NCBI GenBank assembly: GCA_963995525.1
Contig: OZ023213.1
Location: forward strand, 18,115,965-18,179,964
DNA length: 64,000 bases
Origin: Escarpia spicata
Taxonomy: Eukaryota; Annelida; Polychaeta; Sabellida; Siboglinidae
Direction: 5' to 3'
Part shown: positions 49,230 through 61,190 of the stretch, piece by piece
Numbering within the stretch: the first letter of the stretch is position 1
Layout of the letters: the number at the start of each line of letters is the position of its first letter
The notes under the pieces: generated by a model
The model's input: the letters and a program-made list of their open reading frames with translations, nothing else
Told to the model about the DNA's origin: nothing
Databases searched by the model: none
Program-made: the position numbers and the translations under genes

Positions 49230-50610
49230 CCAAAGCGTGCTGGCCTAGCCCAGTGCTCAAAAGATGCAGCAGTGAAGTTGCTAGCGGAACTGATTGAAGA
49301 GCTCTAGCCATGTTACAGTGTATACACCTTGAAGCTAAGTCTTTGTGACTCTGATCCAGACTCAGAAACGGAAACAAATTAGCAGTTTCCTCAATAGCGT
49401 AAAAGCGTTCACCAACGGGCAGAACAGGTATTAGATCTTTTCTGTCATGACCCTGGCAAGACCATCGGAACATTATTTAAAATGAGATTGTCAAAAAGAT
49501 ATTAACTCAGAGACTGATGAACAGGTAGTGGTTACTTACTCAGACATCCAAGAAGCAAGGTGCTGGGTCATTTTCTGTTTAGCGCATCACTGTGAATGGA
49601 AAATATCCAAATAATGAGTATCCGCCATTCACGAACACAGCTACAGAGTCCAGAAACAACGTACCTGCTCTCAAGGTGGCAGTCCTCGAAATCCTTGAGG
49701 CAGCAAGACATGTTGAGCCTAAATCCCTTTCTGAGAAAACTGATTTTGTCATAACTGACCAGACAGCTCACGAATTCAATGTGAATGAGATTGTAGCACA
49801 AAGTCTAGACTCCGAGCACATCCCTGATTTTTTGCTCCGCATTGTACACCTAACGTTGATGTCTAACAAGGTTGTCACCAAGCCGTGGGCTGAAATAGAG
49901 AACATGCTATGTAGAGACAAGTTCTACTCAAAATTTCTGGTTAAAGCAAGAACAACGGTAACACGCGTCAATAAGCAAACCATTGACTGTATACCAAGCC
50001 AGTCTGTCAATCTCTAAGATGAGCGGCTAAATCGCATTACGCTGACCAGAGCAATTAATCTCTACCATGGAGATAATGTAGCATCCTTTCTTCAGAAGAA
50101 CGATCATGTTACGAATCAGTTAACCTGCATCGTCAGATGTTTCTTGGACGTGGACTTCTTGAAGGTCATGTACTGTGCAATGGATCTGATTGGGCTACAT
50201 TTGGTTAAACCATACCTGTCTCTGAGCACGTCGGCTGACACAACTTACACCAACACCATCCCAGCATCGCTGCAGCTAAGCCGGGTGTTAGATGCAACAC
50301 ATCTGTGGTACTACTGCCATATAGCTCCTGTTATATAGCTCCTGAACATGATTCTCCCCAACTGACTGGTGGCTTCCAGAAGCATATGGTGGACTTATTT
50401 ATCTTCGGGAACTACGATGATTCCGTAAAGCATTCGGTTTCCCAAATTGACATACAGAAGCTAGAGAAAGCAGCAATCTACAACCAGGCCGCGGAGTGGA
50501 GTGTCGGCTTCGTGAACTACGAGCTCTCTATTAGGGGTGCCAAACAGCTTGGCAGTGCATGTGCAGCACTTGCGAAAACAACGGCGACATACCTGATTGA
50601 ACGATAACAA
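49230..50610. pseudogene. Unrecognised coding-like region, both strands, broken
   Basis: A 91-codon minus frame (49198-49473) runs into the foldback element. On the plus strand, frames 49592-50017 (141 codons), 50144-50338 and 50305-50607 follow in series and look like one protein broken by a stop at 50018 and a frameshift near 50335. The composition is protein-like (for example TDQTAHEFNVNEIVAQSLDS; EKAAIYNQAAEWSVGFVNYE). I do not recognise the family. It could be transposon-encoded or a captured host gene; the minus frame may be a separate relic. Confidence 0.4.
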
Positions 50611-51895
50611 CAAGGTCTTACAGTAACTATGGCAGTGGTGAAGGAAAAGGAGGTAGGATACCAGAAATCATGCTAGAAAGACCTGAAAAAAGGCCTGCAA
50701 AACAAGGAAACTGGTAATCTAGTAGTGGACAGGAGGCGAAACAACAACCTAGATGCACTGAAGGCTATGGATGCCATTTCACAATAACAGATGCAGTTGA
50801 TGAATACATTGCAGCCATTGGCATAGATGAGGGAACCAAAATAGAACGTCCCTACTTGGAGGTTTGCTATGACCGTGACACATAATTTTCCCTACCAAAA
50901 GACGTGAGCTGTGCTGCCTCATCAAGGACCATGGGAAGCTCCCTATCAACAGTTACATGTACAATGGTGTATGTGAAACTGTACTTGAACGAAATATCTT
51001 CTCACGCAGAGGTCATCCTTCATGGCAGCAACCAGCATTATGGCCTGGTGTCAGTTGTGACTCTCAATTTGAACATTATTAACATAAATTGTGATAGTAA
51101 TCTATCACTATTGTGTATATAACTACAGTGTTTTCTGTACAACCACATGTCTTTTCAAGAATACAAGTAATCAAATTAGTGTTTATTCACATTTTCTGAG
51201 TTATTATCATCATTTTAAAGTTCATTTTCCACGCGAAAATGCCTTTTTCAAGGCCTCAGTTTCAAGCGGTATGTACATTGGGGTTAGAATCGACCAGTTG
51301 ATCAAACATGGCTATTTTCTCACTCAGATAGACCATATCTATGTTTAGGAGGGGGTACCTTACAATGTTAGTTAGCTTTGAACACATACGTAAGCGTTTT
51401 AACTGAGTCAATAGGCAACGCTATGTCTTTGTCTATATATTAATTGGCAATACAATAAGGTAATTATGCCGTTACGAGGACGGGGTGTTTGCAATAGAAC
51501 TGCAGTAACTTTAGATGTGTATGATCAATCTAGTTTTAGAACTGTCCACTTTCGCTGCAGACACAACTATTTATGACAGTCCGTTCCAGTTCTTTATAGT
51601 TCTGTTCAAAAAGCTATTGGCGTAAATCTGAATAAATGGCTCACTGCGGCCACGCGTGCTGATGATTGAGCGAAACATGTGGTGTGGTAATGGAAGAGCT
51701 GTCTACGCGAGTAAGAATTTATAGAATCATACTAGGCGGCTGATTTTTTTGCGGCGCTCTACTAGGGACTTCTACTTTATTTGTTTTCATTATTACTGTT
51801 ACGCTGCTTTTCCGACTGTTTTACTCATTACAAATATCGCCGCTCGGCGCTGTTCTTGCTCTCGTTGTTGTGTTGTGGTGGGGGGGTGCGCGTGC
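50611..51895. other. No gene recognised
   Basis: The left part (to about 51000) is still relatively GC-rich with broken frames and may continue the unrecognised pseudogene. The remainder is unremarkable. Confidence 0.3.
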
Positions 51896-51900
51896 GCGTG

Positions 51901-52340
<440 letters not shown>

Positions 52341-52506
52341 TTCATATTTGTCTTCTTGAAAACAATGTCCTTTTTGTTGTTTCAAATGCCCTATTATGAT
52401 ATTTGTCCCCCCCCCCATGAAAATTACTAACAAGAACATTGAAGGTACTCATCATACACAATATTCTCAACAAAATCCGTCGAAGTTTACCGTTACCGTC
52501 GACATG

Positions 52507-52842
52507 CATGTGAGTAGTAATAGGCGTGGTGTACCACCCTGAGTTTGAGGGGAGGAAGAGGAAAGTACCCGGATGTAGGTCAATGTCAAGTACCCGGATG
52601 TAGGTCACGTGGCGATGGTGGCGGTGGTTCATGACCTATCCTACAGGTAGCGCCACCAGCGCCACGTGACCTACATCCGGGACCTTGACATTTGACATTG
52701 ACCTACATCCGGACATTGACCTACATCCGGGACCTTGACCTTGACCTACATCCGGGTACTTGACCTTGACCTACACCCGGGTATTTTCCTCTTCCTCCCC
52801 TCAAACTCAGGGTGGTACACCACGCCTATTACTACTCATGTG
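52507..52842. mobile_element. Foldback element with repeated nuclear-receptor-like half sites
   Basis: The outer arms 52512-52564 and 52788-52840 are perfect reverse complements over 53 bp. Inside, GACCTACATCCGG recurs, twice in the left arm (as the complement) and about five times in the right. The centre (52605-52675) is itself palindromic, with GGTCACGTGGCG opposite CGCCACGTGACC. No coding capacity. Confidence 0.9.
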
Positions 52843-52844
52843 TA

Positions 52845-55495
52845 CTAGATCGTTTACACGGAGCGCAACGCCTACCTCGCCACCGAGTGACCCGATGCCA
52901 AATATATTCATTGACTTCTGGAGGATGCTTGTTAGCAGACCACAAATGGTGCACGGTCTTTATTAATGATAACTGTGACGTCATTGATGACGTACGGCCT
53001 ACAGTGAAACTTTAGACGTCGCCCTCCGCAGGAAATATGTATACCACGTAGTGTTGACAGCGCCACACTGCTTAACTTTTGTGCAATATTTCACGGGAAA
53101 AGATAGAACCTTTCCAGAATTCATGTTTGGCTATAGAAAAGTTATTATGATAAACGATTACGTGTAGGGCTGCTTTAATTGCCCAGGGCTGCTTTAATTG
53201 CAACGATGCGAGATAAGTCATTGCAGTGAATAGACCTGCCTGTGTTCGGTGAAATGTGAAGTGTTCCACGCAGTTGTAGCGACTGGATAACGCGCTGTAA
53301 AATAATTCGTCTTGATAAGAATTTACTTTTTATCTGTGACATAATTAATTTACATTGTGCGTTATAAACACATGTTTAATTAGGGGTATATTTTGCGTGC
53401 GCAATCTAGCGCCCATGTGGTTCATTTCTAGTATGTATTGAGCATGAATGTGTTAATAAACGAGATTATATCCTGAGCCTGAGGTGTTTTTTGTTTACTC
53501 GAGTTGCATTGAAGACATGGCAAGTTTCAAAATGTGAGCAAAGCGTCCCATAATAAATTGCTATTAATAATTAAAAGAAACGCTGTATGGCATTTGTGGC
53601 AGAATTAATCAATCATACTTCAAACAACGAATATAATATATGTGTAATTGCCAATTGATCTATATAATAGGTAGGCCCTATAATGTCACCAGGTTATTTT
53701 ACTATAATTATATATAACAGGTGGCACCACTGGCCCAGACTTATCGAAGTGTTGTGATTTTATTATGTATTATAAGTCACTATTCGTTCAACAGTTTGTT
53801 TAACATTAATAATTACTATTGATAATTATATATGAAATATTAAATTATAGTCATGTATGATGTTGACACTTCTACAAATGTTTGTGACGTGGCAAGCCCC
53901 TGTTTGGAGACGGGTAGCCCCATGCAGCGGAGGTGACCGAGGCCATTTTCTCGACGCTTCAAGAATATTCTGCCGTCATTGTGGAAACGCCCTAGGCTAA
54001 AGTTGGTAAGATGTCGATATATGTTTGTCCATGACATTATGTCATGCGAATTGCAGTCGTGATGCTGTAGTTCACGTTTTCTGAAACTGTGCCATGTCCG
54101 TTTGATTTATGCTAATTCGAGCTATGCGCCAACAAACATGACACATTTAAGTTTTTTAACAATGTCAACATCCTGAACGTCTTAGTCTTAGTCTTAGACT
54201 TACACGATGTTACACACCAGCATGTTCTGTACTACTAGTCTAATACTTAGTTGGGCCATTTATAAGGTAGCAAATAGTAACGTTAATACGTTCGCATTGT
54301 GCTAAATTATATATATGTATATATGGAGTATTGAAAATCCATGTCTGTTGTGGAAGAGACAAGTCAAGTGTCAAGAGTAACTTATTATCCGTCAGACTCC
54401 AAGACAAGAGGCGTCTTCTTGATCTCGGGAGATTTAGCCGCTAGAGTCGGTGCCATCTCTGTATGACTTACGAGAATTGAGATTTGCTTCCCAGGGCGAT
54501 TATGTCAATATATGTTTGTCATTGGTGATAACCGCCCTCACGCTGAGAACGGTGTTTATGCGGAGAGGTGTCGCTGTCGGTGATGTTTCGTACAAAAACG
54601 TTTAGTATTTTACTGAAGCCAGCTTGTCTAACAATTTGTTTGCATAACATGAAGTAGATAGCTGATAGAAAGTTACAATTATAGATGTATTTTTTTCCAA
54701 ATATTGTTCAGAGTTTTTAAAAAACGGCATGCTTATGTTAAAGGGAACGCTCGTCGACAAGCCTAATATAATACTCGTGACCGGATCATTCGTGTCGCGC
54801 CAGAAATCGTGTCATTGCAATACCGTGTTCTTATGCCTTGGCCTATTTTCATGTACTGCCTGATCTCCCACTCATTCATATGACACAAAATAAAATATGT
54901 TAAAACCGAGGAGCCTATCGTTGAGTTCTGGAAAAATATAAAATAAGAATTTCAAATCTATAAGCAGAATGTTTCGGTGCTGCATTGTGCTGTATTTGGA
55001 CTAAAGTACTCCTAGCAGTTGTTTAGTGCAAAACATGGGAAGGACTGCTATAATATTGTCTGGGCGGCAGTGAAAGGCAATATCAGTGTAGCTATCAAGT
55101 AAGACACATATCTCTCCACTTGGAGTGTCGTGGACTTTTTTCTCTAACATTTCAAACTGTAGTGGCCTGCATATGCCGACTATGGAGAAATCGCAAAAAA
55201 ACCTATTGTAAAATGATGTTGGCACAGTTGAAACAATGAGTTTTTCATATATCTATTAAGACATCCAAAAGGTATATTTACGAAATGTCCGCTGTTTCCA
55301 CAATTATTCATGGCACTGTATCTGTCTTATATTTTATAATCCATTCAAATGATATAACGAATGATGTTTGGTTTAGTTTGTGTAAAGTGCATGAATGTGT
55401 AATGCAGAAAACATGTTTTCATTTGGAGTTAAGTAGTTGTCGTGAAAACAAGAATAACCGCATTCTGTATATTGTTACTAATTAGCCCATGAAAA
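52845..55495. other. No gene recognised
   Basis: AT-rich sequence with short incidental frames on both strands. A GACAAACATATAT(C/T)GACAT phrase recurs inverted near 54015 and 54500, but I could not extend it into a gene. Confidence 0.35.
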
Positions 55496-55499
55496 TGAA

Positions 55500-55978
55500 T
55501 TGCCGTCGAATATTGAAAGGTTATTTGTTAAACACGTTAACAAGCACTCTACACGAAGACAAAATCAATGTTCACGAACCCGTGCATCAACCACCAGAAG
55601 GTGTAGGTCGTTAATTGTCTACGGAACCAAACTGTGGAACTCGTTGAATGTCGGTTTTACCAATATTAGCTTGTTTCACCATTTTAAAGCATACTACACA
55701 AACATATATTTAAAGTTATTGTATGCAGATATAATTTCATATAGTTCAGTTTCATAACAAGCGCCCATAAAAAACTATTGATTGTCATGTGTGCATCACT
55801 AATTAACTTAACAACTTGTAAAAAGCAGCTAGAAATTGTCGACCAATGAGAAGCATGACTTTAGAAGCATTTTTATTTCTATACTTCTCCTTTTTCACCA
55901 ATACGCTTTGTGTATTTCAGTTGTACGTATAAACTGTTTGAATTATTTAAATAAATGTTTTTGACTTGACTTTTTACT
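55500..55978 (+). mobile_element. LINE 3' end: RT C-terminal fragment and tail
   Basis: An 85-codon frame reads VNKHSTRRQNQCSRTRASTT, then VYGTKLWNSLNVGFTNI and HHFKAYYTN, matching the end of non-LTR ORF2 proteins (H.TR...... GvkLWNSL...). An AAATAAATGTTTTTGACTTG tail follows, a common LINE 3' end pattern. Confidence 0.75.
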
Positions 55979-56633
55979 TTTATTGTTCTTCCAAAGGTAA
56001 TAGTACTGGACGCATTCAAGTAGCACTAAAACTTTCCTTTTATATACTGTTTTACTCAGGGTTACAAAAGACTCATTTGTTACCAATGATGGCGGATTTC
56101 GTAATCAAATCCACAAAAAAACGTGTTAAAAACCTACTTGATTATCAAACGCAAGCCACCTAGCCATAAAAAAAACATATTTCGCCAATCAGAGTGTCAA
56201 GGACGTCTTCCTCCAACATAGCAAGCTCTCTAGTGGCGTGCAAATACCTACAAAGGAGAAATCGTAAAGACGTTGTCTTCACATCATTCGTACGCTGAAA
56301 ATAAAAAAACATTACAATTTACATACCAACGATATGCTATAATACTAATAGCACAAGTAGAGGAAAAGTGGTACTGTAAAACGTGTGTAGTCAGATGTAG
56401 GTGGTAAATCGACGGCTATACCACAAAACGCCCAATTTACATTGCCACATATGTGAACTGTTTTCTCTATAGGATTTCAACAACTTCGTAGCCCACGAGT
56501 TTACATAAAACTTGAGTCGACGTTGAGAATTGTTGGTGCGGCACAGTCGAGACGCAACACAAACATTCAAGTTCCACACAGATCTACGATTGTCTTCGCA
56601 ATTACTGACCGAGAAGAATTGTTTGCATGAGAA

Positions 56634-56697
56634 ATGGCCAGTTGGAAGATTTCTCTCCTCGTCTCTCTTGCCGTCTTTGTTGGATTTGCCAGTTCAG
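56634..56697 (+). CDS. EGF gene exon 1 (signal peptide)
   Basis: ATG plus 20 codons plus one base, then donor GTACGG. Reading through instead gives a frame to 56904 with several Cys (KCYVGYELVGWLPRCASSC), which I take as intronic. Confidence 0.65.
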
Positions 56698-59408
56698 GTA
56701 CGGTTTCGATCGGTACGCGTTCCAGTATTTGCAAATGTAAGTGTTATGTCGGGTACGAATTGGTTGGCTGGCTGCCTAGGTGTGCGTCGTCCTGCATCCG
56801 TTCGCACTACGGGCTGTTGGCACTGACCACAAGCTGTGAATATTGTCAGGACGGACTTAGACGTGACTTCAATTTATTGCGAATAATATTCGTCCACCCC
56901 ACGTAGCCTGTGGGTTACAGTCGCTAAACCGCCATAAGTCCTACGTGGAATCTAGGAAGAGTAACATAAATAACAAAAAAGTAGGTCAAATCGCGTCTGT
57001 TCATAAAAGGTATCAGTTGCGCTTTGCCCCACAGTACTCTAGATATAGATTACTTGTGTCGACAGCTACGAAATGCAGTACATCAACTGACTGTCTCAAT
57101 GGCGGAACCTGCTTCAAGAACGTCTGCTACTGCACAAATCGATACATCGGAGACCACTGCGAAACAGGTAGATAAATATTTGCATGACGCTAGGCATATT
57201 TGGTCTGAAATCCACTAAGGTGCAAGATACAATTATGCTTGTTGGAAGACATTGTTCTTTGGTGTCATCTTCATATTATCAGTGAACTTACCGTCCGCCA
57301 CTTTACTCCGGCCCCGCTCGCCTCTGATGCGTCAAATGCTTAGTGGAAGGATTGTGATATCCATTGAAGACAGTGGTGACTTGATTAAACGTTTGTGTTA
57401 CGTAGTCATATTACATGGTGAATAACTAACGACATCTGGTCAAGTGATCCAGTGAAGCAATGCCTCACCTTCCGACACACTAACTTCACCGGTTGGCCTT
57501 GCAATGTCGGGTGTTAACGTACACCAGCTGACTTCAGCAAGGTTAGCTTTATGCGGTTCTCACAGCATGGGTGAATCGTCAAACAGAGCCGATGAATGGC
57601 TGCACAGCTCGAAGCGGAACATAGTCTCCGTGTCATGAGTCGATATCACTGCGATAATTAGACGCTGGAAGACGAGCATTAAGTCCGCAAGAACCTGGTC
57701 ACGACGCATGAATGAATATTGCATAACGGTTTTATATCTTCGCGTTATCCACATCGACATTGAAGATGGCATGAACCCCAGCCATGATGTTCCGTAGGGA
57801 TGAACCAGATCCATAATCATGTACATAGCTGGCAAGGATCATACAACCGTCTACCCCATCTCAGCTGGATTGAGGATGTCAATATCAACTTTTATTTGTA
57901 TAATATTTCCCGGATTTGACCTTTAAATGCATTCCAATCAATGCCAGAAATTAGTTCAGGAACCTCAAATTAGCTGGAAAACATGTATCATAATAGTTTC
58001 TATGACATGGGGTTCATGGTCTATAAGTCGACTAGGTTTTCCAAGATGGCCGCCTTCGGTCATCTTGGATTTTACGATACAACTTGTATCTTTGGATGAT
58101 TTTTGTTGGCCCTAAGTAACGTCCATTCTAAAAAGGACCTTTGCATTATGACTTGAAGGGAAAAGTCACGTAGCATGTCTACTATACATCGGTATGTTCG
58201 GTCTGTTAGCTGGGCATGGATTGCAAAAAAAACGTTACTGACTTGGCTCAATACAGAATATAGCCTGATGCAGCCAGATCGGGTTGCATCTCAGACAATG
58301 GAGTCCTTTGAGTCTGTCAAGGACATCAGCTTTAGACACTTCGTCAACCAACTTTCTTTTGGCAATCAACTCTCCGTGCAAACGGCGAACTGCATCTAAG
58401 TCTGGTTGGACGTCACTAAACCCTATTATGTTGTTCAAGCTATTTCACCTCTTGAATCAACATCTTGCCGTTGTAGGTCATCGGGTGTGTTAGGAAGGGA
58501 ACATCTCAAATTGAAATATTGACTCATCATGTTGAGACACTTCCCCATGTTTTCATTGCTGTATATCTTTGATGTGTTTTATGTACATTCAATGGAATTA
58601 GTTGCAGTTGCAGTTCTTTCTGTTGCAATTTGTTCCGGGTCAAATCATAAACGTCCTGGACTATTTGTAGCGTTCAAGTGTATAAAAGACGCCGATTGCC
58701 TCCACCTAGGCAAATGTCTGAGATACAACTCCGTTTGCCTGTGCTCAATGGGCTACAACGGAGCCAACTGCGGTAAGTGTCATATTGTCCCAACATATTT
58801 TATTAGTTTTAATATAACAATTACTAATGTATTATTCTTATTTTTTTCTAATTTATATTTTTATGGCTATTGATTACCCTTTTTTACTAATTATAATGCA
58901 ATATATTTATTTAGTTAGTTATTTAACTACCAGTAGTACTTTATATACTATACAAACTGATATGTGATATAGTCTTATATATTCTTATTTATTGTATTTG
59001 TATTAGTATTAGTATTATTAGATATATTTTAGTATATTACTTCATTGTTTGTAAACACTGCCGAACAGAATTTTACTTATTAAGTTATTATTGTTATTAA
59101 ATAAGTACCTCTTGTAAGCATTGTAATTTAATGCAAGCAAAGTTTGGCCTATTTCTATTTGATTTGGAAAACACATTTAACTACTGTCATGCAGACACTA
59201 ACATTAATACTTCTGTGCCTTCTTGGTTTTTGCAGCATTGGTGTATAATTGCAAAACACGAAGTCCCTGCTTTGATCATAACTTGAGTGTCTACGGTTTG
59301 TTCTTTGAACAACCGGACCCACACAAGATACTCGTATGTAACCGCAGCGGCAGATGCCTTGACCTGGTATGGAGACAGTCTGCTCCGGGGATCATCAAGT
59401 CAGCATAA
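56634..59408 (+). CDS. Small secreted EGF-like protein, four exons, possible chitin-binding tail
   Basis: Joined exons: 56634-56697, 57066-57167, 58671-58772, 59236-59408; 441 bp, 146 residues plus stop. All introns are GT..AG and all junctions phase 1. Residues 1-21 (MASWKISLLVSLAVFVGFAS..) form a clear signal peptide. Domain 1 (about 22-55) has cysteines spaced C-5-C-5-C-4-C-1-C-8-C and domain 2 (about 56-89) C-5-C-5-C-6-C-1-C-8-C, both EGF spacing. The C-terminal domain (90-146) has four cysteines and GLFFEQPDPHKILVCNRSG, which recalls type-2 chitin-binding domains (CBM14) but lacks their full six-cysteine set. The product is probably extracellular. Symmetric phase 1-1 exons suit exon shuffling. 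An alternative start inside exon 3's upstream flank (58580) could make a separate shorter secreted protein. Confidence 0.7.
57066..57167 (+). CDS. EGF gene exon 2 (EGF-like domain 1)
   Basis: 102 bp, acceptor TCGACAG, donor GTAGAT. It reads TKCSTSTDCLNGGTCFKNVC and YCTNRYIGDHCET, a textbook six-cysteine EGF with LNGGTC. Confidence 0.8.
57440..58440 (-). pseudogene. Broken coding-like relic inside EGF intron 2, unrecognised
   Basis: Minus frames 58235-58438 (QPDLDAVRRLHGELIAKRKL) and 57560-57835 (MYMIMDLVHPYGTSWLGFMP; RRDQVLADLMLVFQRLIIAV) are in series and protein-like, separated by stops. I cannot name the family; a transposon-encoded or captured ORF is likely. Confidence 0.35.
58671..58772 (+). 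CDS. EGF gene exon 3 (EGF-like domain 2)
   Basis: 102 bp, acceptor TTTGTAG, donor GTAAGT. It reads FKCIKDADCLHLGKCLRYNS and VCLCSMGYNGANC. The frame upstream is also open from 58580 with a signal-like stretch (MELVAVAVLSVAICSGS), so this exon could begin a separate gene. Confidence 0.75.
59236..59408 (+). CDS. EGF gene exon 4 (C-terminal Cys domain)
   Basis: 173 bp to TAA, acceptor TTTTGCAG after a strong pyrimidine tract. It reads LVYNCKTRSPCFDHNLSVYG, then FEQPDPHKILVCNRSGRCLD. Confidence 0.65.
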
Positions 59409-59554
59409 CAACGTCCTGTGTACGACAGCCAGCCTGTGATAAGTCGAAAGTTAAAAGAGTTTCACAAACGCATTGTTCGTTCATTGTATTTTTAGTTCCG
59501 TAATCTCTATAGGCCGGTCACACGTTTTGTCGTGAAGGTATGCGTAGATGACAG

Positions 59555-59830
59555 TTTTAACCCATAAGCCCAATTTCATGTTTTCACTGATAAACCAAAA
59601 ATAATACAGTTTATGACATTAAAATTACTCTATCATACCAATAACAATGTCCTCTAACAGGGTATTCAATATGGGACGGTTGGGATATGTATATACCCAA
59701 GTACATGGAAATAAGCGGAAGCAAGAGATCCCAAACGTGACTTCCTTGAGCTCTTTCAGCCATAAAAATACTTTTACATTTAAAACAGATCAAAGCGTTT
59801 AACATGTAATTTGTATTAATAAACATGTAG
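59555..59830 (+). repeat. Interspersed repeat 'GGGACATATGAGCCAC' family, diverged copy 3
   Basis: Shares AATACAGTTTATGACATTAA, GGAAATAAGCGGAAGC-like and the AAACAGATCAAAGCGTTTAA block with 20350-20660. It lies downstream of the EGF gene. Confidence 0.55.
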
Positions 59831-60411
59831 TATATAAGATATGACATTTAAGATTTACAATTATATGAATGTCACGCATTACTACTCTTCATGAAGATAT
59901 GCCTCGATGAACGTTTCCATAAGTGTTAGTTATGTAAATAAAAAATTTATATTGTTAGTTACCCTACAGTTTGTTTTCTGTTTATTGAAACTTGTCTATA
60001 TGTGTACATTATATTAGTGCGTTCTATTATTACGAGTACACATCTTAATTAATGTTGTTCTGTTGTTAGGACATCGATCGTTAGCCGTTTATAAATAGAT
60101 ATAGAAGCACTAGTTATATTGATTTACGAATACATGTCATTATCAACTCGCTTTTCACGTATTACTCTTCTTACTGGTGATGATAATTATACTCAACGAA
60201 CATTTGCAACTAATAAAAATGATGCAAAACTAACTGTTGTGTTAGCCATCAACCAATCAACAAACTTCCCGTTGTTTATTTCACATTTCTCCACTCGTGT
60301 TGCTGTAGAGTTCCAAGTTTACAGTAATCCGTTTAGATTAATATGTTATACTAAAGTTAGCAGATCATAATATAATAAATGAATAATAGTACATTCATGT
60401 ATGTATACATG

Positions 60412-60718
60412 TGGAGCGCAGTAGCGCAGCAGTAAGAGCTGCGGACTCTCGAACGCAGGTTCGAATCCCGTGCGGCGGGGTCGAACCTTGGGCAAGTTCG
60501 TTTACTTTACATTGCTTCAGTTCACTCAGCGGTATGAATGAGTACCTGGCTAAGTGGTGGATATTGTATACGAATAGTCTTCAAACATTAATTGCAGCGT
60601 GTCTGAATGCTTCCCAGAGAAGTCGAGATGGTGTTCGATTAAACACGTCTGCCAGGGAGTAAAATGTAAAGCGCTTTGAACAGTCCTGAGGACTGGATAC
60701 TGTACTATATAAGAACTT
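60412..60718 (+). mobile_element. tRNA-derived SINE with conserved central domain
   Basis: The head has A-box-like TAGCGCAGCAGTAAGAGC and a perfect B box GGTTCGAATCCC (60461 region). The middle contains CATTGCTTCAGTTCACTCAG and GAGTACCTGG, resembling a conserved SINE central domain found across invertebrates. The tail AAAGCGCTTTGAACAGTCC to CTATATAAGAA is a LINE-type 3' end that a partner LINE machinery would recognise. It is complete from head to tail. Confidence 0.85.
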
Positions 60719-60724
60719 ACCCTT

Positions 60725-61190
60725 TTTACTTTTTTATATAGCGCCATATCTCCGCATATAAAAACCTGTTCAAATGTGCGTAAAATACGACAATATTAAA
60801 ACTTGATCGCTACAATATAATGATTATTTTACATATAACAAATGAAAAGAAGAACATAATGCAAAATTAAAATAATAAATAACTGATATAACATAAAATA
60901 TCGGCTAAATTGACTAGACTTAGCTATCTAAAAATTTTACTATTTGCTGTTTTAGAATAAATCAAGTAATTAAATTAAATAAATACTGCAGTATAAAATA
61001 AACCATGTAGTGACGTTAGAATGGAAATATTTTATATAAAATCTTGAAATGCATTCTTAAAAAGATGTGCCTTTAGTTGGATTTAAAAGTGTATATATAT
61101 ATATACGCACACTTACATATATGTGTATACACACACACACACACACATACATATATACTTTTAAATCTCAGCTAAAGACACATCTTTTTA
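60725..61190. repeat. Two inverted LINE 3'-end fragments around a (TA)n/(CA)n core
   Basis: 61047-61100 and 61145-61184 are reverse complements. The right copy reads TFKSQLKTHLFKNAFQ on the plus strand, the end of a LINE ORF2; the left is the same on the minus strand and continues to a GCGCTATATAAAAAAG tail near 60735. Confidence 0.75.

Noticed and set aside
53840..54560. Possible extra gene from a recurring GACAAACATATAT phrase
   Set aside because: Similarity covers about 20 bases and no splice-compatible frame or domain emerged.
56698..56904. Read-through Cys-rich extension of EGF exon 1
   Set aside because: A GT donor in the right phase and the better EGF exon downstream favour an intron; but the block is duplicated near 5300, so I keep it only as a note.
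60119..60370. 83-codon plus-strand frame
   Set aside because: No recognisable domain, AT-rich composition, no splice context; treated as chance.
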